DNA from: Capitulum mitella
Taxonomy: Eukaryota > Arthropoda > Thecostraca > Pollicipedomorpha > Pollicipedidae
Direction: 5' to 3'
Length of the DNA: 64,000 bases
Assembly (NCBI GenBank): GCA_030062745.1
Contig: CP099851.1
Location: forward strand, 2,718,393-2,782,392
Numbering within the stretch: position 1 is the stretch's first letter; each line of letters opens with the position of its first letter. Below are positions 27,090-38,893 of this stretch, piece after piece. The notes under the pieces were generated by a model, which saw only the letters and a list, made by a program, of their open reading frames with translations, did no database searches and was not told the DNA's origin. Position numbers and translations under genes: made by a program.

Positions 27090-28129
27090 AGACGCCGTTC
27101 GTGAGGCGTCGCGGCGGCGTTGTCCGTCGTCGTCTGGCGCCCGACGGTTTGGCGCCCGACAGTCTGGCGCCGCCGACAGGTAGGTCAGCAACAGTTCTCG
27201 TCACGGATCCGCCTGGTGGCTGCGGTGGCCGGGTGTCCCAGTTCAAGGCTCCGTCAGGCCGCGACTTACTGCCGTCCGCTCCCGCCGCGCGGCCGCCTGG
27301 CGGCAGGCCGTTTCCCTCTCTTCGGCGCTGGGGCAAGTCGGTCTTCTCGGCCGCCGGTCTCAGTGTGACGGTCGCCGGCGACGGCCGGCCCGGCCTACCC
27401 CGGCCCGAACGTCCCCGCGCTGCTCTGCGCATGGCCTTTAGGGTGCGCGTGGCGCTGAACTTTCGGTTTCCTGATGTAAGCGTGACGAACCACAATATAT
27501 TCTGATCCGTCCTTCTGTTCAACTGAGCACGTTTTCAGTCATGTTGCGCTAAAGAATGTATGAAAGGGAAATGTTCATGTGAAGTCTCTATGCAGGATAC
27601 AACCGCCAGGCGCCATGGGAAACAGATTTCCCAGTTCGCAAAACTGCCCCTGACCCCTGACGTCGGAGAGGCCGGCTCTGTTGATGTCAGAGACCGGCCG
27701 GCGCCGGGCGCCGACCCTGGGCACCCCGGTAAAGGACCGTGGCGCCCCTGGGGCTGGCAGGCGCCTCCTGAGCCTCGGCCGACCGTTAGTTCCGCTCCAC
27801 TGTCGCCGACGTCCCGGGCCCGTTTCCGTATCATCCGGCCCGGCCGGCCGGCCGCCGCCATGGCGCCCGACGACGCCTTGGCAAACAGCGCGCGCAGAGG
27901 CGCCGCCAGGCAGCCAGGCGGCGGCGGCCGGCCGCGCCCGCGGCGGTCCCGCTCAAGGCCGCCGGCGCCAATTGGTCGAACGGCGATTGCGGCGGACGCG
28001 GCGGCGGCCGAGTGCACGCGGCAGAGCCGTGCCGCGGGAGAGCGCGGGGTGGATGTGTGGGAACGAGCAGCTGAGAGCGAAGGCTTCGGCTGGCAGGCGG
28101 GCACCAGCAGGGATATGGACAGTTCGCAG
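27090..28129 (+). promoter_or_regulatory. CpG island, possible promoter and first exon region
   Basis: The stretch is strikingly rich in CG dinucleotides and GGC/GCC words compared with the AT-rich flanks. It is open on both strands in several frames, which is expected of GC-rich DNA and is not evidence of coding. It ends in a textbook splice donor, CAG|GTGAGT, at 28129/28130. CpG islands in some animals mark promoters. Here the island together with a donor suggests the transcription start and 5' exon of a plus-strand gene. A short tandem repeat of TCTGGCGCCCGAC-like units lies at 27130-27176. Confidence 0.5.
28115..28129 (+). CDS. Possible first coding exon of the plus-strand unknown gene (MDSSQ)
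   Basis: ATGGACAGTTCGCAG is followed directly by GTGAGT, giving a phase-0 donor. The only good downstream phase-0 acceptor seen is the CAG at 40613-40615, with no other AG from 40558 to it. Joining them gives MDSSQ-GPRWRC, replacing the alternative start MAAQ-GPRWRC. The frame is also open upstream of the ATG to 27560, so an earlier start, for example the ATG at 27860, cannot be excluded. The splice across 12.5 kb is an inference from phase and signal quality only. Confidence 0.3.
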
Positions 28130-29775
28130 GTGAGTGTTCTTCCCTTAAGAAGCAGAGAGCATCAGCAGCGACAGCTCTCGCAGCTGGTACGAATGTGAAT
28201 GTTGCGTGTAATGTGGCATGTGCTCTGCTGGCGCGCGAAGTTCATGAGTGCAATTCCTGCGCGGCAAGTATACCTAATTCTCAAAAAGAAGACATAGGAA
28301 TCTAATCATGAACGTATGACACCACGATCGAACGGGTGCCGACGCCGATTTTGGGAGATTTTGCCTCCAGACAGCTCCTGAGCGGACGTTAAAAAGCGCG
28401 GGTCATGTTTGCCCTATCCCCTCTGCTTGCCACCCGTATGACACATATTGTTCCTACGTCCCAGTCAGCATGATTCCAGCTGACCGCAGAGCTGAGAGCT
28501 GACCACCGCTCGCCGCTGGAATACACTGGGCTGCGAACTAAACATTGCGCCAGGGGCGGCGCTGGGGCCTTGGGAATGGGGAAACAGGTCACAAACCCCT
28601 CTGGGACTCCTCTCCTCGTAAACGGTATCGTATTCATTCAGCTTATTCTCTCATTGATATACACGTCTTGTCACCGCGGGCATTGTAAATATGTGGCATC
28701 TTGGGCTTTCTTCACACTTTTCACGGATTCCTGTAAACATTCACAACGCGAAGACAGCGTTAAAGGTATCCGTGGTCCAACACTCCCACTGTGAAACGCA
28801 ATGGGAGAGCCACTCACCCAAATGACGTCTTTGAAAAACTCACTCATGTGGCACACCCGCAAACGCAGACTATGACAATACTGGTATATCGTCCAACTTA
28901 CAGCACGCTTCCAGGAAAGGGACTGATGTCTCAGCCTTGTGCAATTTGATCGATCCAAGAGGCACTGACTCGCTTATCCCATTCAAGAACTCAAGTGTAC
29001 TTTGCATCAGATCTGCATTGTCAAAACTAGTGCAGTCCACGAGTTTCACAGACCCGCAATTTATTTGTTTTGTTTGTTTGTGAGTTAGGTCACGCAGCCT
29101 CTTGGATTCAAGTGTCCAGAGTCCTGGGTCAAGTCTTGTGTCTTGTCTGGCGTCAGTTAGTCGTCCCACAGATTGACATTGATTTCCGCGGCAAACTTAT
29201 TCGTTGACCAGCGTCACATTTGTCAAGGTGGTGTTTTGCCCGTTTTGCTTTGTTTTCTTAGTTTTAACAGTCCTTCTGGGTGATTGAAATCCACTAAGTG
29301 TCATGGTTTCTAGAACAAGTATTTCAATGATGGGTTTATAGCTGACTGGGGCACTCAGTGTCGCCAGTAATGTGAAAAATTTAGTATGAAACTTGTTACA
29401 GACTAAGTACCATTCAACAAAGAGTAAACTAACATCCTAGTTGTTTTTTAGTCGATGAGGTAAATAAGATTTAACAACATTATTCTCTCATTATTTGGCT
29501 CCTGAACTGAAAAATAGGTATATCAAGATAAAGTTCACGAAATTTGCTTCAGGAGCTTTTCACCATTTTGTCTCCTGTAGGCTGCATACGTGATCAAAAG
29601 GCCGGCTAGAAAAACACGGTCTTTCACCGGCAAGGTTAATATTGCCCACCTTTGAAAGCCGCCCGTGGTCTCGGCGATACGCACCGGGACAGCCTCTTGT
29701 CTGGTATTATCTGTTTAGTTCGAAGTGGAAGCGGAACGGAATGCTTGAAACAGCTGGAGGTCGTGTTCTGCGACG
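28130..29775. other. Spacer or intron with no recognised gene
   Basis: A minus-strand frame of about 99 codons at 28870-29169 has fairly natural amino-acid composition but no recognisable domain. Nothing else was found. Confidence 0.4.
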
Positions 29776-29956
29776 CAGGGGCGCAGCCAGGATTTTCTTA
29801 AGGGAAGGGGGCGAAGCTCAGGGTGAACTGGAATCATACGAAAACCGCCTGCTGGGAAGACGATGTGCAATGGTTTCCCCCCAAAAAAAACGCGGGCCTA
29901 AGGGGGGGTCCGGCCCGGCCCCGCCCGCCCCCCCCCCCCCTTTAGCTGCGCATCTG
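29776..29956 (+). mobile_element. Short hAT-like MITE, copy A
   Basis: It begins CAGGGGCGCAGCCAGG and ends AGCTGCGCATCTG, which are imperfect terminal inverted repeats. The interior shares GAATCATACGAAAACCGCCT and GAAGACGATGTGCAATGGTT with the copy at 60129-60297. About 180 bp long, with no coding content. The flanking octamers CTGCGACG and CTGTGGTG could be a decayed 8-bp target duplication, as expected for hAT. Confidence 0.75.
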
Positions 29957-32900
29957 CTGTGGTGTAATCCACGCAAGCGAACAACCCGAAGACCGTGCAC
30001 TGTCCAGACCATTCTGTGTACATTGGGCCAGTGGCGTATACAGTTCAAACCATCAGTTGGGTTGATGCTAAGGTGACGACAATTTCGTTCGAAATAGTTG
30101 CAATCAGTTTTTGCGCAGCAAGAATGTCTGTTCTGTGGTAACTTTTGCAGTGGCTGAACCCGGGGGACGGGAAAAGGGCATTGCAGATGAGCAAATCTCA
30201 TCCGCCCAAAGACCACAAAATCTCGATGTGTTTTCAGTTTATTTTCGTTGCAGAGCATCGTTATAGCGATGAGACTTACTTCAGGCTCTCGATGACACGA
30301 AATGTAAATAGGTGACTTTGAAAAAAATGGGATGCCGACTTGAAACTCCTGTTTGTTTGAAACGCGTGTACTTCACGCACTGACCAGTTGAATCTACCTC
30401 TGAATGTGTGGTATCTGTCACAGAATTTCTATGACGATGATCAGAATATATTTCATGTGGACATATAGCCTATAGATTTAGGGACATAGCCATGCGACAG
30501 CTGACGACTCCTCGTCTCTCTAGTGTTGGTATTTCTCGTTTCTCGGCTCCTCGAGAGTTGTTTGTTGGTGTTGACCGAATTCCTGGTCATCGGCCGCCGA
30601 CATCGCCTCCTGTCTCCTAGATCGGCGCAGGCATCCGTGTTTGGGCATCTGGGACCATGTAAATCCAACAGCAGCCAGAACAAAATGTCCGACATTACAT
30701 GTTGGGCGGAAATGTACGCATCTCGAACAAAAGCCGTGTCAGGACTTTCGCAAAAAGGGGGGGGGGATCAAGACGTCAGGGCTTGAGAAGGAGGCCATTG
30801 TATTGCAACCGTAGTGAAATCGGCCCTATGAAATAGCTAACGTATTGAGATTTTGAATTGAAAAATACCTTACTATTTGATTTTTAAAATTGTCCTTTAG
30901 GCAGATAAATTGCGATAATAGCTTTTTGGGGGGAAATCACCTATCATAACGAGGGTGGGAAGGGTCAAGCAGCCCCTCTGACCCCCTCTGCCAGCTACAC
31001 TACTGATCTCGACTAAAGAAAGCCAGGTATGCGAAACACCGTAGGGCGGAGAAAATTGTCATTTGTGGGTGTCAAGACTCAACAAATTTGTTCCTCGTAA
31101 AAGAAGTAAGTGCCAGAAAAGCAAAAACAATCGACTCCCTTAAAACAACGTTTAATGCATTCACAACATGCCTTTCCATTTTAAACGCTCCCATGCTTAA
31201 TTTCAACAATATGTTTTGTTTTCAGACCTCGGGAAACTTTTGTTACATGCAGAAAACATAGAAGCGTAAACTTCTGGGAAGTAACGATTAATTTTTGTCG
31301 CCCCAATGCGTTGTGATGGTTACTGATTGGAGATTTCGTGCCATTGTCGTTCATCATGCAGGTACACTCATTCATGTTTATAGAAGAAAGGAACGCGAAT
31401 GGAAATGATATGAGGCTAGTGATAATGACAGTTTCACAAAAGCAACAAAAAATACGTCATTATTTTGTTTTCATACGCACGTTTTAGGCCTACAAGTCAA
31501 AACATCTGTCGATACAGATGAAGAAACGTGAAATCCGGTGCAGAAAAGCAAAAATCCGCGACGTTGCTGTTGACCTTTAACATTTAAGGTTACATTTTTG
31601 TTCAGATTTTCGTACGACAATCTGGACTTTGAGGATTTTTCGCAACGGTCCGGTGGTTTGTAAACACGCATTTGGTGGCGCTTTTCGCGTTAAACTACGT
31701 AGGTTTGCAATCGCGTATCCCAAACATTGTTACCCGGCCTGAACGGCTGAAACGAGACAGTCGGGCGTTGAACAAGGACCTTTCATTGGAACGATTATTC
31801 ATGATTCCAGGAGGCTGGAAACAGTCTTGTCCCATTGGTAAACCATATTGAATCGAAATCGTCCAGTAATCGGCGATGTGAAATTAAAAGTGCCTACTAA
31901 ATCGTTGTTGCTTTCCTCTGCACTCTTTGCTAATGTTCTGTTTTTGTGTGCGTAAATTTCGTAAAATGTTCTTTTTAACAGAGCCAGTCTTAAGCTGCAC
32001 GATCACGAGGAGGGTACCAAGACCGCACAACCTTGCCGCCCGTCCTGATTTCGCGTGTGGATGCCAATGCAGTGGCGTGTAAACCCGCAGTTGACTTGGG
32101 GAACGTTTAATGTCCTTCCCGACGTATTTGTTAAATACCATCCAAACATATAAACGCAGCATCCTGAAACTTAAGTGTCTTATTTGTGCATATTTGGAAA
32201 AAAATTGGAAACGAGGTTATCTTAGGTCACGTCTTAATAGCGTTATATAGATGGATTATGTTTTGCGATTGGACGTTCAATTTTTTTTTTTTTTGCTTCA
32301 CTGCCGTATTGTCGGTACTTCCACAATGTATGATGACTGACTGTGGCCTGCATTGCATATTAACATGACAAGTAACTTCAATATGGAGCACCCGTTACCC
32401 CATGCTAGGTCATCATAGGTCGAGTATGCATTTTGTGTTTTTCGAGTGCAGTGTGAAGACATTTTTGAAAAGGATCTCAATAAACTGATTTTTGGAAACG
32501 ACCAGATGAATTTTCGAATTTCCTTACAACAAACTGCACGTACAACAGCAGCAGTTTCTTGCAACATTGTAATATTTTTTGGTAGTCTGACATTTGGTGG
32601 CTTCATGCAGATTCCAACTCAACGAGGTAACTGGTGGCATTTGTTTGACTGTTTGGATGACCGATGCAGATATATGAGCCTTTGTGAAGTTGTGCAGCAT
32701 TCCGGAAACGTGAAGCACGGGTTAAACTGACTAGTCATCCAAAGTCATCCAGAGATGTTAAATGGAGGTCATAAGCGTGCTCGTAGTGCCCCGAGTTTTG
32801 GGGCCATTTCAAGTTCTTTCTCATGCCCAACGCCCTTTGAAGGTGGCCTTTTCCCATTTTAGAATCGCCGTGTCGCATGTGCCAGGAATCGTATATTGCA

Positions 32901-33124
32901 TGACACATTATAACAAAGGCCAAATTTGACCCAACGTTTAACCTTGACCTTTATTGACCTTGGATCAGGTGGCACTCAAGATATGAGATTAAGCTGTCAG
33001 GAACGTATTGCTACGCAAACTTCAGTCTCGGTCTGCGTTTCATTGCGATTAAGCGACTCTATGGAAAATGGTCACTCTTGCATATCTGACCTGACCTGTG
33101 ACGTGACCAGCGGCCCCAAAAATA

Positions 33125-33228
33125 AAATTTTTTTTTAAAAGGACCAAAAATTTTAAAATTATTTTTTTAACAAAAAAAAAAAAAAAAAAAAAACTTTTTT
33201 TTAAAAAAAAAAAAAAAAAAAAAAACCC
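33125..33228. repeat. A/T homopolymer cluster
   Basis: Successive runs of T, A, T and A up to about 25 long end in CCCCC. The look is more that of a poorly resolved assembly patch than a biological tail. Confidence 0.85.
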
Positions 33229-35362
33229 CCAGCGTCATTGGAAAATGGTGGGGTCCAGTCAGTGCTGCGTTCATTGGCGTCAGAAGACATCAAGCGGGCA
33301 CAAACAGGCTAACATTCATGTCGTGAAACAGATGTCAGCTTGTCTGCCGAAGTGCAGTCGGTAGGAGTGCGGGGGGTGGGGAGGCACGAAAGTCCCCCAG
33401 AGGTCATTACAAGTTCACCTCCCAAGTCGGACACTGCTGTTCCCGATCAGAATCGTCGGGCTTGCGATTCGGCCTCCTCGTGACGGTGACGCCGCTCCGC
33501 CCGATAAGCGCGAAGAGCGGCCGGCCATTTGAGTGTCGTGGAGATCAACCGGAATCGTACGCCGTCCGGCTCCTCGCGTTCGTTTCGGCGTTGCCGCGCG
33601 GCCTTGGTTCAGCGTGGTGCACCCCTGACAAGGACATGCTGCAGGGGCGGGCGCCACTGCGCCGAATACTGATGAGCTCCGCCTGCCGGCATAGTTGGCG
33701 TGTTTGGACCTGCCGGAGTGAGATTTACGGGCCGACTCTGTGCCGACATGTGGGGGGGGGGGGTGCGGGAGTCCGCGCGAACACCTCTGACCACATCTGT
33801 GGAGCATGAGCAACGTGGATAAGGAAGAGAAAAAAGCATGTCATGCCTCTCTCCGTAACTTATTATGCCTAGACATGCCCCTGTCATGGGCACGGTATTA
33901 TGCGCAGTGTGTCAGGTGGTAACAGCTCGGGGCGTACGCACAACAATGCTCGTTTTTTTGCTCGCTTTTGCTGAAAGAGCTCAATTGAAAGCGAGACGGC
34001 GAAGGGGAGGGTGCGGCCAGTGCTCATCCACCCCGCCCCCTCGCCTGAAACGTTAGAAAAAAGCATACGCCCGGTGAAGGTTAAAGCTGCGGAACGCGTC
34101 GAGCACCAGGCAGACAGTGGCCTGGAAACTGATAGCAGTCTGCCCTCTAAGTCGTCGCCACTGTATCCAAAGGCAATTTTGGAGCAAGGACTGGGTTCCG
34201 CTTGGCCTTTGGTGTTGCTTCTAACCGTTCCGTATCAGGTGTTGTGAGCATCGGCAGCAAAACTTGATTTTTGTAAACGGTCCACAAATACGCTTTTGCT
34301 TCTGTTCACAAAACGCAAATGAACGTGATTAAGGCCATTCTAAAGAAGGGTTTGAAAATGTGTTGTTTTTTGTTGTTAATGAGCACTAAAAATATGTGCT
34401 AAAAATGGTAATCCCAAAGTCTGATGTTGTCCCTCCATCAAAAAGCTTAACTGTAACCATGCTGACGAAGTCCCATCTCTGTAAGAATCCCATCTCTGTA
34501 TGATCTCATGATTGACGTACACCAGGAATGCCAAAACAGACATATCTTCGTGACCAAAATTTCGGATTGTCATCGCCAGAACAGTGTGTGAGGGACTCTA
34601 GGAACCGCAGTTTTCGCTTCGATTTCGGACTGCCATATGTCCGTGACAATGAAAATGAGCATATATGAAAAAGCTTATTGCACATACAATGCCAGTTGCC
34701 GTATTAGAGAATGGTAGATTCTCTGTACTGGTCTCAGTAGACTAACAGAAAAGAGGGAATATAAACAGGCTCATACGTCATTTATGGTGGCGTCCAGCTT
34801 TACTCACCAACTGATACCGACCTGGCGTCTCTATCCGTCGTTGCCAGACATGGAGCAAATGTGAGATTATTACTGAGGCTACTCATCTCGCCACGAAACA
34901 GGATGGGCAGATCCGTACCGCTGTGGGGAGGAGGCGGAGCGTTTCTTAGTAGTGCTCTTCCCAGCATTGCTCTCATCCATAATGATGTTCGGAAGCTAAA
35001 ACAACGGCAGGCGAGCTGTTTGAGTAATTCTACGGAAAGTTTAGATGAAAGCTGGTATGGGTATCGTTGCCCTTTCAGACCTGTTTAGTTTATCCGGTGC
35101 TGATGTGACTTGTATAGTAAAAATATGTCAGCGGAGGAGCGAACGTGTATCGCAGTTTACTTTCAGAGCTAAGTGTGATTAAAATGCAATGTCGTTTTGT
35201 AATTTTAAAAATCGATAGTGCTGTTTCTCGAACGTTAAATGACATTCATTAGGAGTAATGCAATACTAAATGCCCATATTGGAGTCAGTTTTGTATGGGT
35301 GAAGTGATGAATTGAAACATATAGACCGAGCCGTCGAATAACACACAAAACCTTATTAAAGG

Positions 35363-35461
35363 AAATTATACCCTAGCATATATATGCATATATATATATA
35401 TATATAAAGTATATATATATATAAGCAAATTATACCCTGATATATGTATATATATATATAT
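35363..35461. repeat. AT microsatellite with duplicated AAATTATACCCT block
   Basis: Two AAATTATACCCT blocks (near 35363 and 35427) are each followed by an AT run, so the unit was duplicated. Confidence 0.9.
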
Positions 35462-37030
35462 GCGACAGACCAGGTATATGCGATATGGTCTTTTTGTTAA
35501 GAAGTGGAAAACTGTTGTTCGTTAAAATGAAATGGATTAAACAGGTGTAGAAACTCACACTTGAGGAAGGTTAGGCTTTGGACCCCCTCGGCTCTTATTT
35601 TCGGACGTTGTTGATGCGGCTCCGCGCTGACCAAACCCCAAGAGGCAGACTGCCCATTTGTATGGTGTTCGGCATTCATTCATATGTATTCAATGTTTTC
35701 TTTTCCATCGAAGTGTAATTTTGGGTCGTGAAAGTGTAATGCATTTTCAGGTGTATTTTTGTAATTAGATTTTGTTCTGTCCTCGACCCCTGTCCATATG
35801 CTGATTTGGAATAGATGGCTTTTCGTGGAAATTAATATGCATTCAGAAAATAGGTATACATCGGATGTCTGCTCACGTCAGATATTTGGAACAAAAAAGG
35901 AACAAAACGTACGTCTAATCATGATTCAAAATCTATAGTGCTTTTAAGAATAGCTAACGTCGAAAGCAGGCTTAAAGACGCCGAGAATGGGTAAAACTCG
36001 CTTGTACACCGACAACGTACGCACCTAGTGGCCTAGTGACCGCCCTGTCCCCTGGGGAGCCACCCTGTCCCTTAAGGGACCACTCGGCCACGCTGTGCCG
36101 TGAGGGACCACCCGGCCACGCGGTCCCCATTGGCGTTTGGACAAACCAAACAAGCCAAGAGCAAATCACAGCTCAGCGGTGGCATGAAATCCAGACCTCG
36201 CAGCCCGTTTGACTGTTGAATTATGTCGCCCTGCTCTGGTGTCGAATAGCCTGTGTCACACAGCGCGGAGCCTTGACGCTTCCAGACGAACGCTGCCGCC
36301 GGGTGTCGGAGAAAACTAGCGGTATCAGGTGGTGTCCCGACTGGCGGCCGCACGCTGAGGGTCTGCCCAAACTGGCGGCGACGATTAGACCGGCTGATGA
36401 TCGTGATGCAGCATCCGTGTGGCCAAGAGGCAGGCCTCTCTTGCGGCTGTGCCAGGGATGGAATGCGACGTTTCACGATGTCGTATGTTTCACCGTTGGT
36501 TGGTGGTCGCCGGCAGTCCCCTCACGGGCAATGATTTCGCCACACATCAGACTCCTGCGTCTGGGTGTCGTGGTTGTGAGGAAAAGAGCTAGTCAAATGC
36601 CATGCGCATCCATAGCAGGGTTAAGGGCGGCCAGGGTTAGGAGCGGAGCCCTCATGCTCACAATTTCCCTGGTTCGTGTATTTAACGTTGTTGCTATGAC
36701 GTTGACTGGTCGAAACCATATTGGAACGTCTAATGATTTTCAGAAGACGCCTTAGGGACATTGTACGTTGTAACATCCTCGCCAACAAATTGCCTATGTT
36801 CCTTAATGCACCCAAATGGTCAGGCGATCCTTGAGTGTCACAACATTCAGCATTGTACATATTCCGGTTGCTACGTATTTCGTTCTGAGTGGCATGAGTC
36901 AGTTGTGGATTCGACAGTAAAATATTTATTTTAGCGTTGCATTGCAGTACCTTTGTCGTTGGCGCCAGTTCTTTCGACTGACAAAAACTGCATCTTTATG
37001 TGAACTATTTGTGCTTTTTTTACGAAATCA

Positions 37031-37215
37031 AAATGATCGGTAGCTCAGCTGGTCAGAGCGCCGGTCTCGCCGTCGTGGCAGTTCGAGTCTTTGGCCCGCG
37101 GGTCAGCTGGCAGCCGGCCAACACAGGGTCAGGCCGACCACCGCACGGTCGTGTCGCACCCTCAGCGGCACGTTGAACTTTCGCAACAAAATCAGCCGTT
37201 ACCTGGAATGGCTTG
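37031..37215 (+). repeat. tRNA-derived SINE, copy 1
   Basis: The head reads GGTAGCTCAGCTGGTCAGAG, a good RNA polymerase III A box (TAGCTCAGCTGG) in a tRNA-like D arm. About 25 bases later comes CAGTTCGAGTC, a B box. The tail (GGCCCGCGGGTCAGCTGGCA, CACGGTCGTG, CGGCACGTTGAACTTTCGC, GCCGTTACCTGG) is shared with the reverse copy at 38697-38893. It is not a functional tRNA, because no acceptor stem closes. It therefore fits a SINE family about 190 bp long. Confidence 0.8.
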
Positions 37216-38696
37216 ATCGGGTGTCGGGGTCGGAGTCCGTGCAACAAGCTATGCTTAGCACAGACTCCGGTCCGTTATGTCACCCCAGAGACCACTGGGA
37301 TGAAATATATTAGAGCAGACGTAAAAATAGGTGATTCATCTTGTGTTAAACCCGATCAGCGCGTCGCAATAAAAAGGCTTGCTTGCTCTAAAAATGTTTT
37401 GCTGAGAAAAGTCATTAGTCAGTCTAATGACAATGTGAGCGTCATAAAACACCCCGAATCCTGCAAAGGTGAACAGGACGGTTCAGGGAGTTCAGAATCA
37501 GCAAGGCTGCCGCCAAGATAGAGGTCTGGCTTTACCCTTCGTTTGGTTGCGTCTGCAGAGCTGCGACACTGGAACGCCTGCAGGTGAAAGCAATGTCTTA
37601 CCATCCTTGAAGGTTGCCCAGTTGAATGATCCCGTCGGTCGTTGGCGTCGATTTGGGTCTTTTTGTCGGCTAGGCTCCTCTCGATGATTTGTGTCTACCC
37701 AGCAGGCGTAACATCTTTGCTGTCGTAATTTCATTTAACGGCTGCTGCTGAGGGCTGTGGGTCCCAACAAGTGCGTATGGTCATTCCAGAGGCATTTTGT
37801 GGGCATTTCTTTTCATGCTGCACCACAGAGCCTGTGTTGAAATTGTCCCAACGTAAGAAGGGCATCAGCCTAACCTGCCCCATGGACAGTACACTCATGG
37901 TCCCAAGTGCAAGCAGAACTGGACTAACTTAAAGCCATTATAACGGGGCTGCAGTAGCGGCTTGAGCATCTGTAAGCGCTCAGGGGTTCCAACGCTGGCT
38001 AGAGCTGGGGGCGCGAAATTTTATCTTTATGCGTGGTTTGCTCTCTGCAGCGCCAGGAACATGATATCAATGAAGCCTGTAAGAGCTGCTGAGGGTGGGG
38101 GTCATCCTCGTTCTCTATCGATCACCATCGCCCCCTGTCTCGAACACTTCAACGAACGATACGTGTATGTGCCTGTACTATAATCCTCTACACATTCATT
38201 TCCTATATGCCCTGCTGGAACGTGAGATTGCACCCCTGTATCGGCCGCACGAAGCAATGCTGCTTGGCCGCCCGGCCAGCACCAGCAGGCTTCCCGAGGC
38301 GACCCGTCGTAGTATCAGCTGGCCGAGATACGAGGCGGTCTCGTTCGCAGCGCCATCTATACTCCGCGGCGCACAACTGATGCAATTCTGCGATGGGGCG
38401 CATTGCATTAGAGTTCCAGCGTTTCGAGACGTTATGCAATCCCAGCAGTTCCGACGAAGTGACGCCATGCAGTGGCGCTTCCGCGCAGCCCGTGGATGGA
38501 GTGCTCCGCGCAGAATCTGTCGTAGAGGTCATCTGGCAACGCCCTTGACGCCTGGCGTTGTCTGCGGTCGGAAGGAGAGATATTCTCGCAGAGGCGTCGC
38601 GTGGAACCACCCAGAAGTGCTCCGGCGGGGCTGGGGACCGCAGCCAGAGCCGAGCAGAGGTTCATGTGCGCCTGGCGCCGGACACGGCCGCTCAAG
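37216..38696. other. Spacer or intron with no recognised gene
   Basis: The long open frames at 38095-38730 on both strands have no recognisable domain and compete with each other. Not called. Confidence 0.4.
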
Positions 38697-38893
38697 GCCA
38701 GGCAACAGCGGATTCTACAGCGAAAGTTGACGTGCCGTCAAAGATACGTCACGACCGTGTGGTGTTCTTATGGACCTCTATTGGCCAGGTGCCAGCTGAC
38801 TCGCGGGCCGGGTAGTGAGCATTGGGTGACTCCAACCCGTCTTGTGGGTGGGGGGGAGACCAGTGCCTAACAACTGAGCTACCGACGAACGTA
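38697..38893 (-). repeat. tRNA-derived SINE, copy 2, reverse orientation
   Basis: On the minus strand it starts GGTAGCTCAGTTGTTAGGCA (A box), then GGGTTGGAGTC (B box). The same tail follows as in the copy at 37031: GGCCCGCGAGTCAGCTGGCA, CACACGGTCGTGACG, CGGCACGTCAACTTTCGC and TGTTGCCTGG. Confidence 0.8.

Larger units (their letters stand above)
29957..37030. other. Spacer or intron with no recognised gene
   Basis: It holds a hAT-end-like sequence near 30975-31005, a homopolymer-rich patch (33125-33228), a GC-rich patch open in both strands (33420-33810), AT microsatellites (35378-35461) and degenerate GGGACCACYCGGCCACG repeats (36060-36125). No gene was recognised. Confidence 0.45.

Noticed and set aside
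26870..28198. Open frames of about 210 codons on the plus strand and about 190 on the minus strand
   Set aside because: Frames are open in several registers on both strands, as GC-rich DNA allows. Composition is low-complexity Arg/Pro/Ala with no domain. Only the short MDSSQ end before the donor is kept, as a possibility.
28870..29169. Minus-strand 99-codon frame
   Set aside because: The composition is plausible, but there is no ATG start, no homologue recognised and no splice context.
37031..37110. Functional tRNA gene
   Set aside because: A and B boxes are present but the acceptor stem does not close, and the tail is shared with another copy, so it is called a SINE.
38095..38730. 211-codon plus-strand frame and a 135-codon minus-strand frame
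   Set aside because: They overlap each other and run into the SINE, with no recognisable domain and no splice context.
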